A stretch of 64,000 bases of DNA from Streptomyces sp. MST-110588 (GCF_022695595.1 NZ_CP074380.1:7096501-7160500), one strand, 5' to 3'. Positions 9,213-18,068 are shown, numbered from the stretch's first letter. Notes: generated from the sequence alone by a model not told the origin. Numbers and translations are program-made.

Positions 9213-9647
9213 ATGAACCGTAGGAACCATATGAATCATAGGAACCGGATGAATCGCGGGAAGATCACCGTGCCGGGTGCCGTGTTCGCCGCGGCGTCGG
9301 CCGCCGGGCTCGCCGTGCTGTGCGCCGCGGGCCCGGCGTCCGCCTCGCAGTTCTACGGGGGCACCCTGCACCCCGGAGAGCAGCGCTGCGTCCAGCAGCA
9401 CGCCGACCACAAGGTGCGCGTCGACGGCCGGGCGACCGGCCAGGGAGCGAAATTCAAGGTCCAGTACCAGAACGTCACCGTGCCCGGCACCGGCAGCCCC
9501 GGGCTGGTCACCTCCTACGCCGTCGAACTGCGCGACACCTGGGGCAACTTCCCGGGGGCCGGTGACTACGTCGCCTGTGCCACCAACAACGGCACCGCCG
9601 ACACCAATGTGCGCCTGACCCTCCAGACGGACGGGGAGTTCACCTGA
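9213..9647 (+). CDS. Small secreted protein, unknown function
   Basis: The protein is 144 aa. A basic N-terminus (three Met-Asn-Arg-like units) precedes a hydrophobic signal core and a probable AxA cleavage site (PASA before SQFYGG, about residue 43). The mature part of about 100 residues has two cysteines (in QRCVQQ and VACATNN), suggesting one disulfide, and a beta-rich, Gly/Thr/Asn-rich composition. Three in-frame ATGs occur at 9213, 9231 and 9249. The second and third each have a TAGGAACC Shine-Dalgarno-like sequence right upstream, made by a short tandem repeat, so the true start is uncertain. The family is not recognised. Confidence 0.75.
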   Translation: MNRRNHMNHRNRMNRGKITVPGAVFAAASAAGLAVLCAAGPASASQFYGGTLHPGEQRCVQQHADHKVRVDGRATGQGAKFKVQYQNVTVPGTGSPGLVTSYAVELRDTWGNFPGAGDYVACATNNGTADTNVRLTLQTDGEFT

Positions 9648-9733
9648 CGGGGGTGGTGAACTCCACCGACGGAGGGGCGGTCCGCCCGCCGTACGGGACG
9701 AGGTGACGGTTCGCGCCGGCCGCCCGGCTTCCT

Positions 9734-10573
9734 TCAGGAGCCGGCCGACCAGGAGAACCGTGGCGTCCTGCGCTCCAGGAAAGCGGCGACACCCTCGGCG
9801 GTGTCGCCGCTGCGGCGCGCCTGCGCCTCCCAGTACGCGACCCGGGCCGCGTCCGCCCTGCCGTCCCCGTCCGCCACGCTGTCCGCCGTACCGTCGCCCG
9901 CCCCCGCACCGTCTGCCGCCTCCGTGCCGTCCCCCTCCGCCATGCCGTTCACGAACTCCTTGGCCGCCGCCTGCGTGAGCTGCGACCGGCTCGCCAGGAC
10001 GGCCGCCAGCCGCGCCACCCGCCCGGCCAGCCCGCCCTCCGGCAGCACCTCGTCCACCAGGCCCGTCCGCAGCGCCCGGGTGCAGTCGATCAACTCGCCC
10101 GTGAACAGCAGGTACTTGGCGGCCGACGGCCCCACGAGCCGGGCCAGCCGCCGGGTGGCCGTGGGCGGGTAGACGATGCCCAGCTTCGCCGGCGTCACCC
10201 CGAACAGCGCTCCCTCCTCCGCGAGCCGCAGGTCACAGGCGACCGCGAGCTGGCAGCCGCCGCCCACGCAGGTCCCCTGGACCGCCGCCACCGTCGGCTT
10301 GGGGAACGCGGCCAGCGCCTCCTCGGCCGCCGTCGCGAGCCCCTTGGACTCCTGCGCCGACCCCCGCAGCGACCCGATGTCCGCGCCCGCGCAGAAGGTC
10401 TTGTCCGCGCCGGTCAGCACCAGGACCCGTACGGAACGGTCGGCCGCCAGGCGCTCCAGCAGCGGCGGCAGCTCGCGCCACATCCCGTTCGTCATCGCGT
10501 TCCGCTTGGCGGGGTTGCTGATCGTGACGGTCGCTGTCCCGTCGCTGACATGCGTCCAAAGGCCCGGTTCCAT
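9734..10573 (-). CDS. Enoyl-CoA hydratase/isomerase (crotonase) family protein
   Basis: The protein is 279 aa. Crotonase-fold signatures are clear: FCAGADIGSLRG (oxyanion/CoA region) and VGGGCQLAVACDLRLAEE. The two glutamates used by true enoyl-CoA hydratases are missing: the first is Gln in GGGCQLA and the second falls on Pro in FGVTP. An isomerase, dehalogenase-like or other crotonase chemistry is therefore more likely than hydration. A Gly/Ala/Asp low-complexity insertion (about residues 216-245) interrupts the C-terminal helical part. The start ATG at 10573 lies inside an exact 16-bp tandem duplication (10568-10599) that also creates an out-of-frame ATG at 10589. Confidence 0.82.
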   Translation of the reverse strand: MEPGLWTHVSDGTATVTISNPAKRNAMTNGMWRELPPLLERLAADRSVRVLVLTGADKTFCAGADIGSLRGSAQESKGLATAAEEALAAFPKPTVAAVQGTCVGGGCQLAVACDLRLAEEGALFGVTPAKLGIVYPPTATRRLARLVGPSAAKYLLFTGELIDCTRALRTGLVDEVLPEGGLAGRVARLAAVLASRSQLTQAAAKEFVNGMAEGDGTEAADGAGAGDGTADSVADGDGRADAARVAYWEAQARRSGDTAEGVAAFLERRTPRFSWSAGS

Positions 10574-10599
10574 GCCCGGATCGTTCCATGCCCGGATCG
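10568..10599. repeat. Exact 16-bp tandem duplication over a start codon
   Basis: TTCCATGCCCGGATCG occurs at 10568-10583 and immediately again at 10584-10599. On the minus strand each copy carries an ATG. Because the unit is 16 bp, the upstream ATG is out of frame with the crotonase gene. Confidence 0.9.
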
Positions 10600-10782
10600 T
10601 GGAGCGGTACGCGCGAGCGGCCGTGCTCCGGGCGGCGGCCGGGCGACCGCGCCTTGTACGGCAGAGCGACGGCACCCCGTACGGTGCGGCCACCACGTCC
10701 CAGACGGCGGGACGACCGCGCCCCGGGCACGGGGATATCCACGCGACCGCCTCCCGGGCCGCCGGATACGATCGGTGGCCTG

Positions 10783-12426
10783 ATGTCTGCCACCCTCGTC
10801 GCCAAAGACCTCGCCGCCGGCCACGGCGAGCGCGTCCTGTTCTCCGGCCTCGATCTCGTCGTCGCTCCCGGGGACGTCATCGGCCTCGTCGGGGCCAACG
10901 GCGCGGGCAAGTCCACGCTGCTGCGCCTGCTGGCCGGCCTGGACACGCCGGAGGGCGGCAAGCTCGCCCTCAGCCCGCCCACCGCCACCGTCGGCCACCT
11001 CCCGCAGGAGCCCGACCGCCGCCCGGGGGAGTCCGTACGGGCCTTCCTCGCCCGCCGCACCGGCGTGAGCGCCGCCCAGCTCGCCCTGGACGAGGCCACC
11101 CGGGCGCTGGTCGAGGAGGAGCCGGGCGCCGATGACGCCTACGCGCTCGCCCTGGAGCGCTGGCTCGCCCTGGGCGCCGCCGACCTGGACGAACGCGCCG
11201 AGGAGACCGCCGGTCAACTCGGCCTGGCCGTCGGCCTCGACCAGCCGATGACCTCACTGTCCGGCGGCCAGGCCGCCCGTGCCTCGCTCGCCTCGCTGCT
11301 GCTCTCCCGCTACGACGTCTTCCTCCTGGACGAGCCCACCAACGACCTCGACCTGGACGGCCTGGACCGGCTGGAGGCGTTCGTGAGGGGCCTGCGCGCC
11401 GGGACCGTCCTGGTCAGCCACGACCGCGAGTTCCTGACCCGTACGGTCAACCGCGTCCTGGAACTGGACCTGGCCCAGCAGCAGGTCAACACCTACGGCG
11501 GCGGCTACGCGTCCTACCTGGAGGAGCGCGAGCGGGCCCGGCGGCACGCCCGCGAGGAGTACGAGGAGTACGCCGACACCAGGGCCGCCCTGGAACGGCG
11601 CGCCCACACCCAGCGCAACTGGATGGAGAAGGGCGTCAAGAACGCCCGCCGCAAGGCCACCGACCACGACAAGGTGGGCCGCAACGCGCGGGTGGAGGCC
11701 ACCGAGAAGCAGGCCGCCAAGGCCCGGCAGACCCAGCGTCTGATCGAGCGCCTGGAGGTCGTCGAGGAGCCGCGCAAGGAGTGGGAGCTGCGGATGGAGA
11801 TCGCCGCCGCGCCCCGTTCGGGCGCGGTCGTGGCCACCTTGAGCGGCGCCGAGGCCCGGCGCGGGGACTTCCGCCTCGGCCCGGTGGACCTCCAGATCGA
11901 CTGGGCGGACCGGGTCGCCGTCACCGGCCCCAACGGCTCGGGCAAGTCCACGCTGCTGGCCGCCCTCCTGGGCCGGCTCCCGCTGGACGCGGGCCGGGCG
12001 TATCTGGGGTCCGGTGTGGTGGTCGGCGAGGTCGACCAGGCCAGGGGGCTGTTCGTCGGTGACGAACCGCTGCTGGACGCCTTCCGCCGGTCGGTCCCGG
12101 ACCTGGCTCCGGCCGACGTACGGACCCTCCTGGCCAAGTTCGGACTCAAGGCGGCCCATGTGCTGCGCCCGGCCGGCACCCTCTCGCCGGGGGAGCGCAC
12201 CCGCGCCGCGCTCGCCCTCCTCCAGGGCCGCGGGGTCAACCTGCTGGTCCTGGACGAGCCGACCAACCACCTCGACCTGCCCGCGATCGAGCAGCTCGAA
12301 TCGGCGCTGGCCTCGTACGAGGGGACGCTGCTGCTGGTCACCCACGACCGGCGGATGCTGGAGGCGGTCCACCTCACGCGGCGCTTCGAGGTCGAGGCGG
12401 GCCGGGTGACCGAGCGGACCGCGTGA
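10783..12426 (+). CDS. ABC-F family ATPase (duplicated ATP-binding cassettes)
   Basis: The protein is 547 aa with no membrane segments. The first cassette has Walker A GANGAGKST and signature LSGGQ with DEPTNDLDLDGLDRL. A charged linker rich in Arg/Glu/Lys (about residues 240-330) follows, then a second cassette with Walker A GPNGSGKST, signature LSPGERTR and DEPTNHLDLPAIEQ. This is the soluble ABC-F layout. Members act on the ribosome, either as translation factors (EttA-like) or as antibiotic-resistance ribosome protectors; the sequence does not decide which. Divergent from the crotonase gene, 209 bp apart. Single gene; tRNA-fMet follows. Confidence 0.92.
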   Translation: MSATLVAKDLAAGHGERVLFSGLDLVVAPGDVIGLVGANGAGKSTLLRLLAGLDTPEGGKLALSPPTATVGHLPQEPDRRPGESVRAFLARRTGVSAAQLALDEATRALVEEEPGADDAYALALERWLALGAADLDERAEETAGQLGLAVGLDQPMTSLSGGQAARASLASLLLSRYDVFLLDEPTNDLDLDGLDRLEAFVRGLRAGTVLVSHDREFLTRTVNRVLELDLAQQQVNTYGGGYASYLEERERARRHAREEYEEYADTRAALERRAHTQRNWMEKGVKNARRKATDHDKVGRNARVEATEKQAAKARQTQRLIERLEVVEEPRKEWELRMEIAAAPRSGAVVATLSGAEARRGDFRLGPVDLQIDWADRVAVTGPNGSGKSTLLAALLGRLPLDAGRAYLGSGVVVGEVDQARGLFVGDEPLLDAFRRSVPDLAPADVRTLLAKFGLKAAHVLRPAGTLSPGERTRAALALLQGRGVNLLVLDEPTNHLDLPAIEQLESALASYEGTLLLVTHDRRMLEAVHLTRRFEVEAGRVTERTA

Positions 12427-12518
12427 GCGGGAAGGGCCGGGTGAGCGGGCGGGCCGGGCGGTCGCCGGGGAAGCGATTTGTCTTCGGAGCCGCGGACCCC
12501 GTACGGTGGACGTACCGA

Positions 12519-12592
12519 CGCGGGGTGGAGCAGCTCGGTAGCTCGCTGGGCTCATAACCCAGAGGTCGCAGGTTCAAATCCTGTCCCCGCTA
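12519..12592 (+). tRNA. tRNA-fMet (initiator, CAT anticodon)
   Basis: A full cloverleaf can be drawn: acceptor CGCGGGG with CCCCGCT, anticodon loop CTCATAA and T-arm GCAGG/CCTGT around TTCAAAT. Two features mark it as the initiator: three consecutive G-C pairs closing the anticodon loop (GGG/CCC) and an unpaired first base pair (C1 against U72). No CCA is encoded. A 16-bp hairpin follows eight bases later. Confidence 0.95.
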
Positions 12593-12599
12593 CTCATAC

Positions 12600-12633
12600 A
12601 GCAGGGCCCGGTGCCAAGGCACCGGGCCCTGCT
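12600..12633 (+). terminator. Strong hairpin terminator after tRNA-fMet
   Basis: A perfect 16-base inverted repeat with a two-base AA loop (12600-12615 with 12618-12633). It begins seven bases past the tRNA 3' end and very probably ends that transcript. Confidence 0.88.
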
Positions 12634-12755
12634 GGCGTGTGACACCGGCACCGCGCCTTGATTGTCGCGGGACGCCCGGTCCGCTCCGCTCGCCCTGCTG
12701 ACACCCCGGAACAGGGGTATACCGGGACAACAGGGACCGAGCGAGGAGGTGCCGG

Positions 12756-13487
12756 ATGTTCGGTGGAGACAGCCGCCGCAAGGACCGCGGGGCCCCGTCC
12801 CCGCAGGAGTCGGCGAACCGGCTGGGCCGCGGCTTCTCCGGGCTCGCGGCGCTCGGTGTGATCCTGGTGCTGGCCGGACTGGTCGGCCTGGTGTACGTCT
12901 GGGCGGCGACGCTCACCACGATGCTGCTCTTCGGCTGGCTGCTGCTGGTCGGCGGCCTGGTCGGGCTGCTGCACGCCGTCCAGTCGCGCGGCTCGAACTT
13001 CCTGTGGCTCGCGGTGATCGTGGCGGCCGTGAACATCGCGGCGGGCGTGGTCGTGCTGCGCCGGCCGGACGTCACCGCCGAGGCCCTGACGATGTTCGCC
13101 GCCCTGCTCTTCCTGACCGGCGGCATCTTCCGGCTCGTGGGCGGTGCGATCGTAGGGGGTCCGCAGGCCGGCTGGACGCTGGTGCAGGGCGCCTTCGGCA
13201 TCCTGCTGGGTGTCCTGGTGCTCGCCGACTGGCCGCACAGCAGTCTGTACGTCATCGGGTGCTTCTTCTCCCTGGCGCTGCTCTTCGACGGCCTGGGGCT
13301 GCTCGCGCTGGGGATCGGCGGACGCCGGGTGGTGGGCATGGTGGCCGGGGCGGCGGCACCGCCCCCGTCGGCACCGTCCGCCGCACGGGCGTCCCCCGAT
13401 GCGTATCCGTCCGGCAGGCCCGGTTCCGTCACGCGAGGACAGTCCTTGCACAAGAAACAAAAAGACCAGAACCAGTCACAGGGCTGA
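12756..13487 (+). CDS. HdeD-family (DUF308) membrane protein
   Basis: The protein is 243 aa with six hydrophobic helices in about residues 28-195, arranged as three alternating pairs, the HdeD/DUF308 pattern. The N-terminus and the long Pro/Ser/Ala-rich C-terminal tail (about 200-243) are polar and probably cytoplasmic. In E. coli HdeD is linked to acid resistance; the role in actinomycetes is not established. The ATG at 12756 has a strong AGGAGGTG eight bases upstream. No co-transcribed partner is evident. Confidence 0.85.
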   Translation: MFGGDSRRKDRGAPSPQESANRLGRGFSGLAALGVILVLAGLVGLVYVWAATLTTMLLFGWLLLVGGLVGLLHAVQSRGSNFLWLAVIVAAVNIAAGVVVLRRPDVTAEALTMFAALLFLTGGIFRLVGGAIVGGPQAGWTLVQGAFGILLGVLVLADWPHSSLYVIGCFFSLALLFDGLGLLALGIGGRRVVGMVAGAAAPPPSAPSAARASPDAYPSGRPGSVTRGQSLHKKQKDQNQSQG

Positions 13488-13581
13488 TGCCCGGCGAGAG
13501 AAACAGATCAGAAGACGTCGATAGGCGGCGACTTGTTATCAGTATGCCGGTCCGGACCAGCCCGTTCCCAACACTCGACGT

Positions 13582-14079
13582 GTGAGGATGCCCCCTGGAC
13601 CCCCGGCCGAGCCCCCCGAAGACCTGGCTTCTCCGCTCGCGCACGAAGGTGTCCGGCGGTTCACCGTCCCGGCACTGGAGTCGTCGGTGCCGCGCGCCCG
13701 GCACGCGGTCCGGGACCTCCTGAAGCGCCGGCGCGTCCCGGCTGCCGACAGCATCAAGGACAGCCTGCTGCTGATCGTCTCCGAACTGGTCACCAACGCC
13801 GTACAGCACGCCGCGCTGCTCTCCCCGGAGATCGTCCTGGAGATCACCGTCGGGGCGAACTGGGTGCGTGTGGCGGTCGAGGACAACCACCCCTACCGGC
13901 CCAAGGCACTCCAAGCGAACGAGGAGGACATAGGCGGCCGGGGGCTGTGGCTGGTGAAGATGCTCACCGTCGAGGCGGGCGGCAAGTGCGACGTGGAGCA
14001 CACGGTGAGCGGCGGCAAGGCGGTATGGGCCGAACTGCCGCTCACCCCGGTCCCTACCAGCCCGCCGCCTCACCTGTGA
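13582..14079 (+). CDS. RsbW-like serine kinase / histidine-kinase-fold ATPase
   Basis: About 165 aa. A single HATPase_c-type domain: N-box ELVTNAVQHA near residue 75, a Val-Glu-Asp-Asn segment in the G1 position, and GGRGLWLVKML as the G2 box. Short stand-alone ATPases of this type in Streptomyces are anti-sigma-factor-like kinases or partners of DNA-binding proteins. The GTG at 13582 gives the longest reading; an ATG at 13588 is close and neither has a clear ribosome site, so the mRNA may be leaderless. The last 26 bases overlap the 3' end of idi on the other strand. Confidence 0.82.
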   Translation: MRMPPGPPAEPPEDLASPLAHEGVRRFTVPALESSVPRARHAVRDLLKRRRVPAADSIKDSLLLIVSELVTNAVQHAALLSPEIVLEITVGANWVRVAVEDNHPYRPKALQANEEDIGGRGLWLVKMLTVEAGGKCDVEHTVSGGKAVWAELPLTPVPTSPPPHL

Positions 14080-14665
14080 GCTCGCGGACCGCCGGCCGCG
14101 CCGCGTCCAGCACCGTCATGAACCACGCCGAGAACGGCGCCAGGGCGTGTCGCTCCGCCAGCTCACCAGGGGTCACGAACGCGATCTCCCCGACCTCCCG
14201 CGGGTCGGGCGCGGGCTCCTGCCGTACGAGCCCCACGAACAGGTGGTTGTACTCCTGCTCGACCAGCCCGGACACCGGGTCCGGGTGGTTGTAGCGCACC
14301 GTCCCCGCCTCACCGAGCAGCGCGGGCGCGATCCCCAGCTCCTCCGCGGTCCGCCGGGCGGCGGCCACGAACGGCGGCTCGCCGGGGTAGGGATGACCGC
14401 AGCAGGTGTTGGACCAGACGCCGGGGGAGTGGTACTTCTCCGCCGCCCGGCGCTGGAGCAGCAGCCGCCCCTTCCCGTCGAAGAGGAAGACCGAGAACGC
14501 CCGGTGCAACTGCCCCGGTGGCTGGTGGGCCGCCAGCTTCTCCGCGGTGCCGATCGTCGCGCCGTCCTCGTCGACCAGCTCCAGCAAGATCGGCTCGGCG
14601 GTGCCGTCCGGTGTGCTCGCCGCCGCGCTCCCGGCGGTCTGTCCGTTGGCAGGTGTGATCGGCAT
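14054..14665 (-). CDS. idi: Isopentenyl-diphosphate delta-isomerase, type I
   Basis: About 203 aa, a Nudix-fold enzyme that interconverts IPP and DMAPP in the cytoplasm. Diagnostic residues are present: catalytic Cys in SNTCCGHP, the metal-binding and catalytic Glu in VEQEYNHLF, and the Nudix-like RRTAEELGI. The ATG at 14665 is chosen because AAGGA lies six bases upstream; another ATG two codons earlier lacks spacing for a site. With no mevalonate genes nearby and a dxs in the window, it probably balances the MEP-pathway IPP/DMAPP pool for the polyprenyl and squalene enzymes 10 kb downstream. Its stop overlaps the end of the convergent RsbW-like gene. Confidence 0.93.
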   Translation of the reverse strand: MPITPANGQTAGSAAASTPDGTAEPILLELVDEDGATIGTAEKLAAHQPPGQLHRAFSVFLFDGKGRLLLQRRAAEKYHSPGVWSNTCCGHPYPGEPPFVAAARRTAEELGIAPALLGEAGTVRYNHPDPVSGLVEQEYNHLFVGLVRQEPAPDPREVGEIAFVTPGELAERHALAPFSAWFMTVLDAARPAVRELTGEAAGW

Positions 14666-14741
14666 GCCCATCCTTGTCGTCGGTCTTCGGCGTCAAGTCT
14701 GCCTCAGCTTTCACCGCATCAGTGGCAGAGCTCGTCTCTCG

Positions 14742-15686
14742 TCAGTGGCACAGCTGTGCCTCGTGCGCCGCATGGCCGTGCGGTTCGAGCTGGAAGGTGC
14801 AGTGTGCGACGTCGAAGTGGTCGCCCAGGCAGCTTTGGAGGTCGTGCAGCAGCTTCTCGTGGGCGGCAAAGTCCCAGACGTCCCGGCCGACCACCACGTG
14901 CGCGGAGAGCACCGGCATGCCGGAGGTGATCGTCCAGGCGTGCAGGTCGTGCAGGCCCACGACGCCGGGCAGGGCCAGGATGTGCGCCCTGACCTCCGCC
15001 ATGTCCACGTCCTTCGGTGCGGCCTCCAGCAGGACGTCCAGGGACTCCCGGAACATCTTCCAGGTCCGCGGCACGATCATCAGGCCGATGACGACGGAGG
15101 CGACCGGGTCGGCCGCCGTCCAGCCCGTCAGCGCGATGACCAGCGCCGCGACGATCACCGCGACCGAACCCAGCGCGTCCGCCGTGACCTCCAGGAACGC
15201 GCCCCGCACGTTGAGGCTGTCGTGCTGCCCGCGCATCAGCAGCGCCAGCGAGGCGAGGTTCGCGGCCAGACCGAGGCCACCGAAGAGCAGCGTCGGACCG
15301 CCCGGCACCTCGACCGGCTCGAAGAACCGCGGAACCGCCGTGATCAGGACATAGCCGCCCACACCGAACAGCAGCAGCGCATTGGCCACCGCCGCGACGA
15401 TCTCCGCCCGCGCCAGACCGAAGGTGCGCCGCTGGGAGGGCGGGCGGGCGGCGAAGCGGACGGCCACCAGCGCCATCGTCAGGCCAACCACGTCCGTGGC
15501 CATGTGGCCGGCGTCCGCGAGCAGCGCCAGCGACCCGGTCAGCAGGCTCCCGAGCAGCTCGGCGACCATCACCGTCGCGGTCAGTGCCAGCGCGCCCCGC
15601 AGCCGCCCCCGGTGGGCGGCGGTCGCGGTGCCTCGCGCACCGGGCCGTGCGCCGGGGGAGTGTCCGTGGTCGTGCCCTGGGCCCAT
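14742..15686 (-). CDS. Cation diffusion facilitator (CDF) metal transporter
   Basis: The protein is 314 aa with six predicted helices. Metal-site aspartates appear in LLADAGHMATDVVGL (helix II) and LEVTADALGSVAVI (helix V), as in Zn/Co/Cd proton antiporters. The His-rich N-terminus (GHDHGHS) and C-terminus (HGHAAHEAQLCH) suggest extra metal binding at the ends. A cytoplasmic ferredoxin-like domain lies around 215-290. The ATG at 15686 has GGAAGG upstream; an earlier in-frame start would add 11 residues without a His cluster. It lies 76 bp upstream of idi on the same strand, so the two may be co-transcribed. Confidence 0.9.
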   Translation of the reverse strand: MGPGHDHGHSPGARPGARGTATAAHRGRLRGALALTATVMVAELLGSLLTGSLALLADAGHMATDVVGLTMALVAVRFAARPPSQRRTFGLARAEIVAAVANALLLFGVGGYVLITAVPRFFEPVEVPGGPTLLFGGLGLAANLASLALLMRGQHDSLNVRGAFLEVTADALGSVAVIVAALVIALTGWTAADPVASVVIGLMIVPRTWKMFRESLDVLLEAAPKDVDMAEVRAHILALPGVVGLHDLHAWTITSGMPVLSAHVVVGRDVWDFAAHEKLLHDLQSCLGDHFDVAHCTFQLEPHGHAAHEAQLCH

Positions 15687-16271
15687 GCCGTACGCCTTCC
15701 ACGTCGCCGTACCGGCCACCGCCCACCGGCCGCCGGTGCCTGGCGGGAGGCCGGACGGATCAGCCGTCCCCTAGCAGTGAACTACGGGCCGGGGGTGTGC
15801 GCAATGCGGTGGTGAACCCCGTTATTGCCGCCCTGACCTGCGGAAACGCCGGTCCGTACAAACGTCGGAGAAGGGCGGTCCGGCTCCGGTCGGGTGCGGA
15901 ACGTCCGCCTCCGGGGCTCTCGTACGGGCCGCCGGAGCCTGTCCCGTCTCATGCGGACATGGCTGGATCCCCCACCCTGCTCGAATCGGTACGGGACGCT
16001 GCCTACCGCGACATAACCGGCATCCCACTCGGAGGCCAGTTGTTCCGGAGCCTCCCGATCCACCATGATGATCGCGGCAGGCGCAGCCGCCGGTCACCCG
16101 ATCGGGCGGTGAATGCGCGGTGAACGGCCGCATCCGGCGATCCGATAGCCTCTGCCGACGTGCCACCCCTCCATACGGGAGCAGAGGTGTGCTACGCCCG
16201 CTGCCCGGGTAGTCCGTTCCGAATGCGGACCGGCCGACGCGGCTTTGCCAGCTTCCAAGGAGTGAGTTCGT
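15687..16271. other. Intergenic region with no recognised gene
   Basis: A 585-bp gap between the divergent CDF gene and the phosphoalcohol operon. No open frame here shows coding-like composition or a ribosome site. The last 20 bases carry AAGGAG, which fits the CTG start at 16272. Promoters for both flanking units must lie here but I cannot pick them out. Confidence 0.6.
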
Positions 16272-18068
16272 CTGTCGACCGCCATCCTCACCGGTCCGCC
16301 GGTCGCCGGGTCGCCACTCGAAGGCGACCTGCGCGCGCTGGGCTTCGACGTCCGGCACGCCGACGGGCCCGACGCCACCGCCGACGTCCTGGCCACGGTC
16401 CCCGCCCACGAGCGCGTGGCCCTGGTCGACCCCCGCTTCGTGGGCCACGTCCACGCGCTGCGGCTGGCGCTGACCGACCCCCGCTTCCCCGCCGCCGCGG
16501 TCACCGGCGCCCTCACGGCGCAGCCCGAGGCGCGCCCCGCGCTCGCCCGCGCCGCCGCGTCCGTCCCGGCCGGCCCGGGCAGCGCCGCGTACACCGACGT
16601 GCTGCCCGACACCCTCGCCGACGCCCTGGAGGCCGAGGGCGGTGCCCCGCACCGCGTGGAGCTGGGCACGCTGGTGGCCGCGGTCCCCACCACGCCCGCC
16701 GAACGGGAGCGGGCCCAGGAGGCCGTCGCCGCCGTCGACGAGGAGGCCGTACGGCTGCGTACGGCCGTGAAGTCCCGGGACGGCTTCTTCACCACCTTCT
16801 TCATCAGCCCCTACTCCCGCTACCTCGCCCGCTGGTGCGCGCGCCGCGGCCTGACCCCCAACCAGGTCACCACCGCCTCCCTGCTCACCGCGCTGATCGC
16901 GGCGGGCTGCGCGGCCACCGGCAGCCGCGGCGGCTTCGTCGCGGCCGGCGTGCTGCTGCTCCTGTCCTTCGTCCTGGACTGCACCGACGGGCAGCTCGCC
17001 CGCTACTCCCTGCAGTACTCCACGCTGGGCGCCTGGCTGGACGCGACCTTCGACCGCGCCAAGGAGTACGCGTACTACGCGGGCCTGGCGCTGGGCGCCG
17101 CGCGCGGCGGGGACGACGTATGGGCGCTGGCCCTGGGCGCGATGGTCCTCCAGACCTGCCGCCACGTCGTGGACTTCGCCTTCAACGAGGCCAACCACGA
17201 CGCCACCGCCAACACCAGCCCCACCGCCGCCCTCTCGGGGCGCCTGGACAGCGTCGGATGGACCGTCTGGGTCCGCCGGATGATCGTGCTGCCCATCGGC
17301 GAGCGCTGGGCGATGATCGCCGTCCTGACTGCCCTGACCACCCCGCGCGTCGTCTTCTGCGCCCTGCTCATCGGCTGCGCCCTGGCCGCCTGCTACACCA
17401 CCGCCGGACGGGTGCTGCGCTCCGTGACACGCCGCGCCCGCCGCACCGACCGGGCCGCCCGCGCGCTGGCCGACCTCGCCGACTCCGGCCCGGCGGCCGA
17501 ACTGGTCGCCGAGGGCCCCGCGGCGCGCGGAACGATGACCGCGCCCCTGATGGCCTTCGCGGGCCTGGCCTTCTTGATGGTCCAGCTCTTCTGGCGGCCC
17601 ACCCCCGGCACCTGGTGGCCCGTCCTGGGCGCGGCCGTGTACGCGCTCTTCGCAGGCGTCGCCGTCGCCCGCCCCCTCAAGGGCCCCCTGGACTGGCTGG
17701 TGCCGCCGCTGTTCCGCGTCGCCGAATACGTCACGATTCTGGTCCTGGCCGCCCGCTCGGAGGTGCCCGGAGCGCTGCCCGCGGCGTTCGGGCTGGTCGC
17801 GGCGGTCGCCTACCATCACTACGACACGGTCTACCGCATCCGTGGCGGCAGCGGTGCGCCCCCGCGGTGGCTGGTGAGGGCGACCGGCGGACACGAGGGA
17901 CGGACCCTGGTGGTCGCGGTCCTCGCCGCCCTGCTGCACTCCACAGATTTCACAATCGCGCTGACGGTCCTCGCGGGGGCCCTGGCGCTGCTGGTGCTCA
18001 TCGAGAGCATCCGCTTCTGGGTGTCCTCCGGAGCACCCGCCGTACACGATGAAGGAGAACCCGCATGA
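16272..18068 (+). CDS. CDP-alcohol phosphatidyltransferase with DUF5941-type extension
   Basis: About 598 aa. An N-terminal domain of about 170 residues has no membrane spans and loosely resembles a degenerate nucleotidyltransferase. It is followed by a polytopic membrane part. The complete CDP-alcohol phosphotransferase signature begins near residue 236: DCTDG, then AR, Gly, Asp and the final Asp at canonical spacing (ending ATFDR). Such enzymes move a phosphoalcohol from a CDP carrier to an acceptor alcohol in the membrane. The frame stays open back to a TGA at 16263, and protein-like sequence starts at CTG 16272, nine bases after AAGGAG, so a CTG start is likely. First gene of a seven-gene operon; ends in an ATGA overlap with the next gene. 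Confidence 0.83.
   Translation: MSTAILTGPPVAGSPLEGDLRALGFDVRHADGPDATADVLATVPAHERVALVDPRFVGHVHALRLALTDPRFPAAAVTGALTAQPEARPALARAAASVPAGPGSAAYTDVLPDTLADALEAEGGAPHRVELGTLVAAVPTTPAERERAQEAVAAVDEEAVRLRTAVKSRDGFFTTFFISPYSRYLARWCARRGLTPNQVTTASLLTALIAAGCAATGSRGGFVAAGVLLLLSFVLDCTDGQLARYSLQYSTLGAWLDATFDRAKEYAYYAGLALGAARGGDDVWALALGAMVLQTCRHVVDFAFNEANHDATANTSPTAALSGRLDSVGWTVWVRRMIVLPIGERWAMIAVLTALTTPRVVFCALLIGCALAACYTTAGRVLRSVTRRARRTDRAARALADLADSGPAAELVAEGPAARGTMTAPLMAFAGLAFLMVQLFWRPTPGTWWPVLGAAVYALFAGVAVARPLKGPLDWLVPPLFRVAEYVTILVLAARSEVPGALPAAFGLVAAVAYHHYDTVYRIRGGSGAPPRWLVRATGGHEGRTLVVAVLAALLHSTDFTIALTVLAGALALLVLIESIRFWVSSGAPAVHDEGEPA

Noticed and set aside
15687..16271. Search for a small gene or RNA upstream of the phosphoalcohol operon
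   Set aside because: No tRNA, hairpin with flanking conserved loop, or plausible short frame was found.
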